From the NCBI GenBank assembly GCA_937863945.1, contig CALMIB010000361.1:1-6452 (forward strand): a stretch of DNA of 6,452 bases. The letters run 5' to 3'. Below, piece after piece: positions 1-5,810 of the stretch. The DNA is from an uncultured Longilinea sp. (GTDB lineage: Bacteria; Chloroflexota; Anaerolineae; Anaerolineales; Anaerolineaceae). The notes under the pieces are model-generated. The model made no database searches. It saw only the letters and a program-made list of their open reading frames with translations, and had not been told where the DNA came from. A program made the translations under genes and the position numbers. Numbering within the stretch: position 1 is the first letter of the stretch; every line of letters starts with the position of its first letter.

Positions 1-1
1 A

Positions 2-106
2 GATACGGTGCTTTTGTCGCCGGCGTGCGCCAGTTTCGATATGTTCAAGAATTACGAGGAGCGGGGCGAGCTCTTCGCCCAGGCGGTGCTGGATCTGGCG
101 GACTGA
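2..106 (+). CDS. murD: UDP-N-acetylmuramoylalanine--D-glutamate ligase (MurD), C-terminal end, partial
   Basis: Only the last 34 codons and the TGA stop are in the window; the gene enters from the left edge. The reading frame starting at base 2 gives DTVLLSPACASFDMFKNYEE followed by RGELFAQAVLDLAD. The LLSPACASFDMF block followed by a conserved [NY]xxRGxxF is the recognisable C-terminal signature of MurD, in the third domain of the Mur ligase fold. MurD is a cytoplasmic, ATP-dependent enzyme that adds D-glutamate to UDP-MurNAc-L-Ala in peptidoglycan precursor synthesis. The following membrane glycosyltransferase starts 11 bases after the stop on the same strand, so co-transcription is likely. 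In many bacteria murD is followed by ftsW and murG; here it is not. The family call is firm; nothing can be said about the missing N-terminal and central domains. Confidence 0.93.
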   Translation, partial: DTVLLSPACASFDMFKNYEERGELFAQAVLDLAD

Positions 107-110
107 GGGG
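105..110 (+). promoter_or_regulatory. Shine-Dalgarno that fixes the start of the membrane glycosyltransferase
   Basis: GAGGGG overlaps the murD stop codon and lies 7 bases before the ATG at 118. It supports that ATG over the in-frame GTG at 25, which would sit inside murD and add a non-conserved Arg/Gly-rich stretch. The overlap with the murD stop also suggests translational coupling. Confidence 0.55.
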
Positions 111-117
111 TACGCGG

Positions 118-1800
118 ATGGAAATGAAAAAGGGCTTTGATACGACGCTGCTGTTGCTGGCGGTGGCCTGGGCGGCGCCGCCCAACACCAACGACGCCAT
201 GCAGTACCACCTGGCGCGGGTGATGCACTGGCTGCAAAACGCCAGCCTGGCGCACTACCCTGCCGCCATCGACCGGCAGCTCTGGCAGCCGCCCTGGGCC
301 GAACTGGCCATCCTGAACCTGGTAGGTCTGGGCGGCAGTGACCGCTGGGCCAACCTGGTGCAGTGGGGCGCGTTCATTGGCGTCTGGCTGGGCGCCTCCG
401 GCCTGGCGGCCCTGCTGGGCGCGGGCCGCAAAAGCCAATTGCTGGCGGCCTGGGCCTGCGCGCTGCTGCCGATGGGCATTCTGCAGGCGACCGGCTCGCA
501 AAATGACCTGGCGGCTTCATTCTGGCTGCTGGGCGCTCTACTGCTCACGCTCAAGTCGCACCGCGGGTGTGGGCAGCCAACCACCGGCGGATTCGCCGGG
601 CTGACTTGGCCGGAATGGGCCGGACTGGGTGCGATGACGGCGCTGGGTTTGCTCACCAAGGGCACCTTCGCGGTATTCGTGCTTCCCGCGCTGGCCTGGA
701 TTTTGGTTTCCGCGCTGCGCGCGGTGCGGGGAGGGCAAAACGGGCTTCACTTGTTTTATGCCGTCATGATCGGGGCTGCGCTGGTGCTTTTGCTGAACGG
801 TCCGCATTGGGCGCGCAACTGGGCGGCATACCGCAACCCCTTCGGGCCGGCGGAATCGCAAACGGCGCTCTCGAACCAACCGGTGGGCGCGGCGGCGCTG
901 GCTTCGAACCTGCTGCGCAATACGGCCCAGCAACTGGCCCTGCCGGTGGACGCACTCAACACCGCGTTGGAACACGCCGTGCAAAGGCTGCACGCCTGGG
1001 TCGGGCTGGACATCAACAGCCCTGGGTTTACCCATGCCCCGGGCAGCCAGGGATTTTCCGTCCGTTATTCGGATAAAAATGAGGAACTGGCCGGCAACCC
1101 GCTGCATTTTTGGGTCATCTCCGTGGGGCTGTTGGCGGCCGTGGTTGCAAAACGCAAAAACAAGCTCCCGCTGTTTTTTGGGTTGGTGTTGGCGGCCGGC
1201 TACCTGCTTTTCAGCCTGGTATTTCGCTGGCAGCCGTGGGGAAATCGGTTGCTGCTGCCGCTGTTTACGGCGGGAGCGGCCTTGCCCGGCGTCTGGCTGG
1301 GGCGTTGCAAAGCGCCGCTGCGGTGGGTCGCAGCGGGAATTTTGCTGGCGACTGCGCTGCCGGCCCTGCTGTTGAACACAGCCCGGCCGGTGCTGGCCTG
1401 GCAGCCGCCGCCCCAGGAGCCGTTCAGCGTTTTCACGGCCAACCGCGGATACCTGCAATTCATCAATGCGCCGGAATATTACAATCCGTGGATATCACTT
1501 TCGGTTGAGTTAAAGGAGCGCGCTCCGCAGTGTCAGCAGGTGGGCTACTGGATTGGCCCTGGTGAACCGGAGTACGCGCTTTGGACGCTGCTTTCGCCCA
1601 CCGGTCAGGAGCGCCGGCTGGAGTTCATTGAACTGACCCGGCCGCAGGGAGCAGGACTGAATGGCCTCGCCTATCCGCTGGGCGAATTTTTGCCGTGCGC
1701 TGTTCTTTCCTCACGCTTCGATTACAATGAAGACATTCCCGGCTATTCGCTGGTTGCCACGCACAGCGGAAGCTCACTTTACCTGCGAAATGATGATTAA
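118..1800 (+). CDS. Polytopic membrane glycosyltransferase, PMT/ArnT-like (GT39/GT-C type)
   Basis: A 560-residue integral membrane protein. I count about ten hydrophobic segments, roughly at residues 8-20 (short), 82-102, 108-124, 130-145, 167-179, 181-201, 209-227, 330-344, 350-370 and 376-420 (probably two). The first extramembrane loop has PPNTNDAMQYHLARVMHWLQ (residues 21-40), which matches the acidic-residue-plus-YHLxRVxHW motif of GT-C membrane glycosyltransferases. Later motifs are SQNDL (127-131) and RWQPWGNRLLLP (370-381). Residues from about 430 to 560 form a soluble, probably extracytoplasmic tail. Such enzymes use a polyprenyl-phosphate sugar donor to glycosylate a surface glycan or protein outside the membrane; donor and acceptor are unknown here. 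The ATG at 118 was chosen for its Shine-Dalgarno. The catalytic loop begins only about 20 residues in, after a single short helix, whereas relatives usually carry further N-terminal helices, so the protein may be truncated. The next gene starts 6 bases downstream. Confidence 0.72.
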   Translation: MEMKKGFDTTLLLLAVAWAAPPNTNDAMQYHLARVMHWLQNASLAHYPAAIDRQLWQPPWAELAILNLVGLGGSDRWANLVQWGAFIGVWLGASGLAALLGAGRKSQLLAAWACALLPMGILQATGSQNDLAASFWLLGALLLTLKSHRGCGQPTTGGFAGLTWPEWAGLGAMTALGLLTKGTFAVFVLPALAWILVSALRAVRGGQNGLHLFYAVMIGAALVLLLNGPHWARNWAAYRNPFGPAESQTALSNQPVGAAALASNLLRNTAQQLALPVDALNTALEHAVQRLHAWVGLDINSPGFTHAPGSQGFSVRYSDKNEELAGNPLHFWVISVGLLAAVVAKRKNKLPLFFGLVLAAGYLLFSLVFRWQPWGNRLLLPLFTAGAALPGVWLGRCKAPLRWVAAGILLATALPALLLNTARPVLAWQPPPQEPFSVFTANRGYLQFINAPEYYNPWISLSVELKERAPQCQQVGYWIGPGEPEYALWTLLSPTGQERRLEFIELTRPQGAGLNGLAYPLGEFLPCAVLSSRFDYNEDIPGYSLVATHSGSSLYLRNDD

Positions 1801-1806
1801 CCAACC

Positions 1807-2790
1807 ATGATCCAGGGTCCGCTCGTCAGCATCGTCATCCCGTCCTTTAACCAGGCGCGTTTCCTTGAAGAAACGCTGCACACCGTCTTTTTCCAGGATT
1901 ATACCAACCTGGAGGTGATGGTGGTGGACGGCGGTTCCACCGACGGCAGCGTGGAGATCATCCAGCGTTACGCCGATCAACTAGCCTGGTGGGTGTCGGA
2001 GCCCGACAAGGGCCAGGCGGATGCGATTAACAAAGGCCTGGCGCGCGCGCAGGGCGAGATTGTCGCCTGGATCAATTCGGACGACCTGTACTACGGCCCG
2101 ACGGTGGTGCGGCGGGCGGTGCAGGTGCTTCTGGCGCACCCTGAAGCGGGCATGGCCTACGGCGACGGCGTGATGGTGGATGCCGACCTGAACCTGCTCG
2201 ACTGGCACGCTTACCGGCAGTATGAGCTGGTCGATTTGCTGGCCTTCAACGTGCTGCTACAGCCGGCGGTGTTTATGCGGCGGATCGCATTGCAAGAGAT
2301 CGGTTTATTAAAGCCGGAGCTGAACCTGATCCTCGATCACGAGCTCTGGCTGCGCATGGCTGCCCATTACCCCATCGTCCATGAAAGCGAAGTGTGGGCG
2401 GTGGAGCGCACGCATGAATCGGCCAAGACCATCGCTCTCTCGGCGACGTTTGTCGACGAAGCCTTTCGTTTGGTGGAAAAGCTGGAAGCTGATGCGGCTT
2501 TCGCCGCCACCATCCGCGGCAACCGCAAGGCGATATACGCCGGGCTGAACATTTTTGCCGGGCGGCGGTTGATCGATGCCGGCCAGCCGCGCCGGGCGGT
2601 GAAGCACTTTTGGCGGGCTTTCAGGCTCTCGCCGGGCGGCACCCTGCGCTTCTGGTTTAAGATCATTCAGGCGTTGGGCGGTTCGATCGGGCTGGGCGGC
2701 GTGTTCCTCGCCTATCGCAATTTGCGCCGCATGGCGCAGCACAGCGGCCAGCACCTGGTCATCACGGCCACAGACGTGCGCTGGAAGTAG
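1807..2790 (+). CDS. Family 2 glycosyltransferase (GT-A fold) with TPR-like C-terminal extension
   Basis: A 327-residue cytoplasmic or membrane-associated GT2 enzyme that transfers a sugar from a nucleotide-sugar donor to a glycan or lipid acceptor. The N-terminal GT-A domain shows VSIVIPSFNQ (7-16), the nucleotide-binding DGGSTDGS (41-48), the metal-binding NSDD variant of the DXD motif (90-93), and DHELWLR (177-183), which supplies the probable catalytic acid region. An RTHESAKT block follows at 201-208. Residues about 243-276 resemble a TPR helix pair (IDAGQPRRAVKHFWRAFRLSP), followed by a hydrophobic stretch near 282-303 that may touch the membrane. No clear Shine-Dalgarno precedes the ATG, which is 6 bases after the previous stop, so translation probably depends on coupling. 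It is clearly paralogous to the next gene. The GT2 call is firm; the substrate is unknown. Confidence 0.9.
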   Translation: MIQGPLVSIVIPSFNQARFLEETLHTVFFQDYTNLEVMVVDGGSTDGSVEIIQRYADQLAWWVSEPDKGQADAINKGLARAQGEIVAWINSDDLYYGPTVVRRAVQVLLAHPEAGMAYGDGVMVDADLNLLDWHAYRQYELVDLLAFNVLLQPAVFMRRIALQEIGLLKPELNLILDHELWLRMAAHYPIVHESEVWAVERTHESAKTIALSATFVDEAFRLVEKLEADAAFAATIRGNRKAIYAGLNIFAGRRLIDAGQPRRAVKHFWRAFRLSPGGTLRFWFKIIQALGGSIGLGGVFLAYRNLRRMAQHSGQHLVITATDVRWK

Positions 2791-2835
2791 AGCAGCGAAG
2801 ACAAGTGTGAATGCGAACATTACCTCTCCAGAGTT

Positions 2836-2841
2836 AGGTGA
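2836..2841 (+). promoter_or_regulatory. Shine-Dalgarno that decides the start of the second GT2 gene
   Basis: AGGTGA lies 4 bases before the ATG at 2846. An in-frame GTG at 2807 would add 13 residues (MNANITSPELGEK) ahead of the conserved GT2 core. The ribosome binding site favours the ATG. Confidence 0.6.
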
Positions 2842-2845
2842 AAAG

Positions 2846-3625
2846 ATGACGGCCGATCTCCCACTGGTGTCGATCGTGACACCGTCCTACAATCAGGCGG
2901 CTTTTTTGGAAGAAACAATTCACTCGGTGCTGGAGCAGGACTATCCGCGCGTCGAGTACATCATCATCGACGGTGGATCGACCGACGGCTCCGCGGAGAT
3001 CATTCAACGCTACGCCGACCGGCTAACGTACTGGGTTTCGGAGCGCGACCGCGGCCAGACCGACGCGATCAACAAGGGTTTTGCGCACGCGACCGGCTCG
3101 ATCCTGGCCTGGTTGAACTCTGACGATACCTATCAGCCCGGCGCGCTGCGCGAGGCGGTGGATTACCTGCTGGCGCACCCGGATGTCGGCATGGTCTATG
3201 GCGACGGCAACTTCATCGATGAGCATGGCAATGTCATCGGTCGGTTTCCTTCCGCGCAGACTGATTTGCAGAAGTTACGCCGCGGTTACGTGCATGTTTG
3301 CCAGCAATCCTCGTTTTTCCGCGCCGAATTGTGGCATAAGGTGGGGCCGTTGGATCCCAGTTTTTACTTTGCCATGGATTACGACCTGTGGGTGCGGCTG
3401 GCGCAGCACGCGCCGCTGGTTTACCTGCCGCGAACCTGGGCTAATTTCCGCCTGCATTCGGACGCCAAGACAATCAACGCCGACGACCGTTGCTGGCCCG
3501 AGATGCTGCGCGTGCATTACCGCGACGGCGGCTCGAGGTTCTCGCAGATCGTGCTGAAAAATTACATCCGCAAGCTGGCCGCGCCGGTTCTGAACTGGCG
3601 CCGGCGGCGGATGTTTTCGCGCTGA
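2846..3625 (+). CDS. Family 2 glycosyltransferase (GT-A fold), paralogue of the preceding gene
   Basis: A 259-residue GT2 enzyme from the ATG at 2846. Visible motifs are VSIVTPSYNQ (8-17), DGGSTDGS (42-49), DRGQTDAINKG (68-78), the NSDD metal-binding motif (91-94), CQQSSFFR (152-159) and MDYDLWVRLAQ (177-187), with FRLHSDAKT at 201-209 corresponding to the RTHESAKT block of its neighbour. The last 20 residues are basic (WRRRRMFSR at the end), which could favour contact with the membrane surface. This is a compact single-domain GT2 without the C-terminal extension of the gene before it. It lies 55 bases downstream of that gene on the same strand, so it is probably the last gene of the glycan cassette before the terminator-like hairpin at 3655. 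A role in adding one sugar of a surface glycan or lipid-linked oligosaccharide is inferred; donor and acceptor cannot be told. Confidence 0.9.
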   Translation: MTADLPLVSIVTPSYNQAAFLEETIHSVLEQDYPRVEYIIIDGGSTDGSAEIIQRYADRLTYWVSERDRGQTDAINKGFAHATGSILAWLNSDDTYQPGALREAVDYLLAHPDVGMVYGDGNFIDEHGNVIGRFPSAQTDLQKLRRGYVHVCQQSSFFRAELWHKVGPLDPSFYFAMDYDLWVRLAQHAPLVYLPRTWANFRLHSDAKTINADDRCWPEMLRVHYRDGGSRFSQIVLKNYIRKLAAPVLNWRRRRMFSR

Positions 3626-3654
3626 GGATTGTCATCGTGCGGCTTTTAGGTCTT

Positions 3655-3687
3655 GTCCCGACGATTCGACAGCGCCGGGACGTTTTT
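3655..3687 (+). terminator. Possible rho-independent terminator after the glycosyltransferase cassette
   Basis: GTCCCG (3655-3660) is inverted as CGGGAC (3676-3681) across a 15-base loop, with a possible extra G-U pair, and is followed at once by GTTTTTGTT. The stem is short and the loop long, so the call is moderate. The position, 30 bases after the GT2 stop and before a new promoter, is right for a terminator. Confidence 0.4.
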
Positions 3688-3695
3688 GTTATAAT
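3666..3695 (+). promoter_or_regulatory. Sigma70-type promoter for the DUF1232/lipoprotein pair
   Basis: A perfect TATAAT -10 box (3690-3695) lies 18 bases after TCGACA (3666-3671), one mismatch from the consensus -35. Transcription would begin near 3702, leaving a leader of only about 12 bases that holds the GAGGT ribosome binding site (3704-3708) before the ATG at 3714. The -35 box sits inside the loop of the terminator-like hairpin. Confidence 0.6.
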
Positions 3696-3713
3696 TCAGT
3701 AACGAGGTCAACA

Positions 3714-4103
3714 ATGCCCGCGAAATCGCCCAGACAAATCGGTCCGCCCTCCAGTGACTTTTTCACCAGCCTGGCGCTGCGCACGCGGTTGTTCCTGCGG
3801 CTGATGCGCGACCCGCGGGTGAATCTGCTGCTCAAAGCCATCCCCTTCGCGGGCGTGCTTTACCTGTTGTTCCCGCTGGATATTCCCACGCCGATCGATG
3901 ATGCTGCCGTGCTGTGGGTAGGCGTTAATATTTTCGTAGAGCTGTGCCCGCCCGAGGTGGTTGCCGAACATGAACAGGCGTTGAACGGCATTGTCAGCGG
4001 CGATCACCATGCCGCGGCGAAGGATGATCCGGGGGAGGATAACGTCATCGAGGGCGAGTTTTACGACGTGACGGACAACCCGGAATCCAAGGAGAAACGA
4101 TGA
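3714..4103 (+). CDS. DUF1232 (YkvA-like) small membrane protein
   Basis: A 129-residue protein. The core at about residues 36-80 has a hydrophobic helix (LLLKAIPFAGVLYLLF) running into FPLDIPTPIDDAAVLWVG and a second hydrophobic helix. This corresponds to the DUF1232 pattern of a helix followed by SPIDLIPD..., then DD. The spacer between the two conserved parts is shorter than usual here: PLDIPTPIDD instead of about ten more residues. The C-terminal tail (from about 95) is polar and acidic, ending in VIEGEFYDV and a charged KEKR. DUF1232 proteins are widespread small membrane proteins without a settled biochemical role. The start has a GAGGT ribosome binding site 5 bases upstream and a promoter just before it. 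The stop codon overlaps the start of the lipoprotein gene in an ATGA, so the two are translationally coupled. Confidence 0.75.
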   Translation: MPAKSPRQIGPPSSDFFTSLALRTRLFLRLMRDPRVNLLLKAIPFAGVLYLLFPLDIPTPIDDAAVLWVGVNIFVELCPPEVVAEHEQALNGIVSGDHHAAAKDDPGEDNVIEGEFYDVTDNPESKEKR

Positions 4104-5452
4104 GGCACTTGATTACTGGTAAAATTGGTTCAGGACTCCTGGCTATGCTTTTGATCGGCGCGCTGCTGGCCGCGTGCGGACCGAGCGGCGCGAACGGCAC
4201 GGCCGTGCCCGTGGTGCCCGAAAACACGCCGGTCAGCACCGCAGCAAGCATCCAGCCGGGTGCACAACCGCAGGATTACCCCGCGCCGCAGGCCACCGTC
4301 GACCCGAATCAGGCTTACCCGGCGCCGCAGGTCACGGTGGACGGCTCCGGTTATCCCGCGCCGCAACTTTCCACGGCTGCCTCGGTGAGCAATTTTCCCG
4401 ACCCGGCGCTGTTTGAATGGCGCATGCTGGTCGAAGGCATTGACCGGCCCACCGACCTGGCCGACCCGGGCAACGGCGCGCTGTGGGTGCTCTCGCAGGG
4501 TGGCGTGATTTACCAGGTGCGCGGCGCGGATGTGAGCGCGGTGATGGATATCAGCAGCCAGGTGGGCTCTGCCGAGAACGAACAGGGCCTGCTGGGCATT
4601 GCGCTGGATCCGAATTTTGACCAGAACCGTTTCTTCTACGTGAATTATACCGACCGTTCGGGCAATACGGTGATCGCGCGTTTCACTGCCGCGGCGGACC
4701 TGAATAGCGCCGACCCGCAGAGTGAAGAGCGCCTGATCCAGGTGGATCAACCTTACGCCAACCATAACGGCGGCGGCCTGGCCTTTGGACCTGACGGGCT
4801 CCTCTACATCGGGCTGGGTGACGGCGGCTCGGGCGGCGACCCGCAGAATAACGGCCAGTCTGTCGATACGCTGCTGGGTAAGCTGCTGCGCATCGACGTC
4901 AGCAAGGGGCAGGGCTATGCCGTGCCCGAAACCAACCCGTATGCGCGGGGCGGCGGCAAACAGGAAATATACGCCCTGGGGCTGCGCAATCCCTGGCGCT
5001 TCTCATTCGACCGCGCCACCGGCGACCTGTACATTGCGGACGTTGGTCAGAATATCTACGAGGAAGTCAATTTTGAACCGGCCGGCAGCCCGCCCGGCGC
5101 CAACTACGGCTGGCGGCTGCGCGAGGGCATGCACCCTTACGAAGGCGCGTCATCCGAGGGTCTCAACCTGGTCGATCCGGTGTGGGAATACGACCACAGC
5201 CAGGGCTGTTCCATCACCGGCGGCTACGTCTATCGCGGCAGCGCATTGCCGGAATTTAACGGCATCTACCTGGTGGGCGATTATTGCAACGGCAGCATCT
5301 GGGGACTGCTGCGCGGTGCAGACGGCAGTTGGAACGCGCAAAAATTGTGGACCGAAATGGGCAATCTGACTTCGTTCGGCCAGGACCGCGCCGGCGAGGT
5401 GTACTTTTTCAACCGCTACAACGGCGGCCTGTACCAGTTGGTGCGGCGGTAA
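4100..5452 (+). CDS. Lipoprotein with PQQ-dependent glucose/sorbosone dehydrogenase-like beta-propeller
   Basis: A 450-residue secreted lipoprotein. Residues 1-25 form a signal peptide (basic RHLITGK, then a hydrophobic core) ending in the lipobox LAAC with Cys26 as lipidation site. A Pro/Ala/Thr-rich linker (27-98) carries three YPAPQ repeats. The catalytic domain from about 105 to 450 has the marks of the soluble quinoprotein glucose/sorbosone dehydrogenase family: EQGLLGIALDPNF (161-173), NHNGGGLAFGPDGLLYIGLG (221-240) with His222 at the position of the catalytic His of soluble glucose dehydrogenase, a Gly/Asp-rich loop DGGSGGDPQNN (241-251), ALGLRNPWRFSFD (292-304) with the Arg-Asn pair, ADVGQNIYEEVN (313-324), NYGWR (335-339), GGYVYRG (374-380) and GDYCNGSIWG (393-402). 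Cys370 and Cys396 could form a disulfide. It probably oxidises a sugar or related alcohol outside the membrane, but the family also contains members of unknown substrate. AAGGAG (4089-4094) lies 5 bases before the ATG. Confidence 0.88.
   Translation: MRHLITGKIGSGLLAMLLIGALLAACGPSGANGTAVPVVPENTPVSTAASIQPGAQPQDYPAPQATVDPNQAYPAPQVTVDGSGYPAPQLSTAASVSNFPDPALFEWRMLVEGIDRPTDLADPGNGALWVLSQGGVIYQVRGADVSAVMDISSQVGSAENEQGLLGIALDPNFDQNRFFYVNYTDRSGNTVIARFTAAADLNSADPQSEERLIQVDQPYANHNGGGLAFGPDGLLYIGLGDGGSGGDPQNNGQSVDTLLGKLLRIDVSKGQGYAVPETNPYARGGGKQEIYALGLRNPWRFSFDRATGDLYIADVGQNIYEEVNFEPAGSPPGANYGWRLREGMHPYEGASSEGLNLVDPVWEYDHSQGCSITGGYVYRGSALPEFNGIYLVGDYCNGSIWGLLRGADGSWNAQKLWTEMGNLTSFGQDRAGEVYFFNRYNGGLYQLVRR
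4277..4366 (+). repeat. Three YPAPQ repeats in the lipoprotein linker
   Basis: YPAPQ occurs at residues 60-64, 73-77 and 85-89 of the lipoprotein, at spacings of 13 and 12 residues; the first two copies are followed by ATVD or VTVD. The DNA copies differ at synonymous positions, so this is a diverged coding repeat and not a recent slippage product. It probably forms an extended tether between the lipid anchor and the propeller domain. Confidence 0.8.
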
Positions 5453-5571
5453 TGGCGCCGCTGACGGGTCAAACGTCAGGCGGATCGGTGACGCCTGTCA
5501 CTGGAACACCCGGGCAGGATTGGCTATATTTACGAATAGGATAATTATTGTAAATAATCAGGAGGTGTGTT
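5453..5571 (+). other. Structured 119-base intergenic region with tandem hairpins
   Basis: No gene is apparent here. Hairpin A pairs CCGCTGACG (5458-5466) with CGTCAGGCGG (5474-5483), nine pairs with one bulged G and a 7-base loop. Hairpin B pairs GTGAC (5488-5492) with GTCAC (5497-5501) around a tetraloop. An alternative stem, CAGGCG (5477-5482) with CGCCTG (5492-5497), would disrupt both. No T-run follows A or B, so neither is a standard intrinsic terminator, though A could slow or end transcription of the lipoprotein gene with Rho. Further on are AT-rich -10-like hexamers, TATATT (5525-5530) and GATAAT (5540-5545), without a convincing -35, and the dyad ATTATT-GTA-AATAAT (5544-5558). Confidence 0.45.
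5560..5566 (+). promoter_or_regulatory. Strong Shine-Dalgarno for the small Cys/His protein
   Basis: AGGAGGT is a near-complete anti-16S match 5 bases before the GTG at 5572. It supports a real gene and selects this GTG as the start. An AT-rich dyad ends 2 bases before it and could affect its accessibility. Confidence 0.7.
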
Positions 5572-5796
5572 GTGGCGGTAAAAACCTGGGAAACGATCAA
5601 GATCCGGTATTGTGAGCACGCCGGTTGCGAAGTGGCGCTGGAAGCCGAGGCGGTCTATCCCGCCGATCATCTGCCCGACCAACCCGCGCGGCTGTCTGCG
5701 CACCGCTGCTCGCACGGCGCGGCCTGTATGATGACCGGCGATTCGGCCTGCCAGTGGGCGGGTACCAATCCAACCCGCGATCCGTTCGCGGAATAA
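5572..5796 (+). CDS. Small Cys/His-rich protein of unknown function
   Basis: A 74-residue soluble protein starting at GTG behind a strong ribosome binding site. It has five cysteines (14, 19, 46, 52, 60) and four histidines (16, 33, 44, 48). They are arranged as RYCEHAGCEV near the N terminus, HRCSHGAAC in the middle and SACQWAGTNP near the C terminus. There is no signal peptide or membrane segment. The Cys/His spacing suggests a structural metal (zinc) site or redox-active thiols, but no named zinc-finger pattern fits exactly. I cannot assign a family; I have the impression that similar short proteins occur in Anaerolineae genomes, which is memory and not evidence. It is followed 14 bases after the stop by a strong terminator and preceded by a structured leader, so it probably forms its own transcription unit or a loosely attached last gene. 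Confidence 0.75.
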   Translation: MAVKTWETIKIRYCEHAGCEVALEAEAVYPADHLPDQPARLSAHRCSHGAACMMTGDSACQWAGTNPTRDPFAE

Positions 5797-5810
5797 ACAT
5801 AAGACAATGA

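Noticed and set aside
25..117. N-terminal extension of the membrane glycosyltransferase from the GTG at 25
   Set aside because: It lies inside the murD coding end, encodes an Arg/Gly-rich non-hydrophobic stretch, and the ATG at 118 has its own ribosome binding site.
538..1458. Minus-strand open frame of 306 codons opposite the membrane glycosyltransferase
   Set aside because: It is rich in Arg, Gln and Pro with no domain signal, as expected for an antisense shadow of a GC-rich gene whose plus-strand frame has clear motifs.
2807..2845. GTG start adding 13 residues to the second GT2
   Set aside because: The ATG at 2846 has AGGTGA 4 bases upstream and gives a normal GT2 N-terminus; the extension is not conserved-looking.
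4130..4765. Minus-strand open frame of 211 codons opposite the lipoprotein gene
   Set aside because: Its Arg/His-rich composition lacks domains and the plus strand encodes a clear lipoprotein with signal peptide and catalytic motifs.
5284..5544. Plus-strand open frame running across the lipoprotein end into the intergenic region
   Set aside because: It overlaps the conserved C-terminus of the lipoprotein in another frame and has no ribosome binding site or recognisable sequence.
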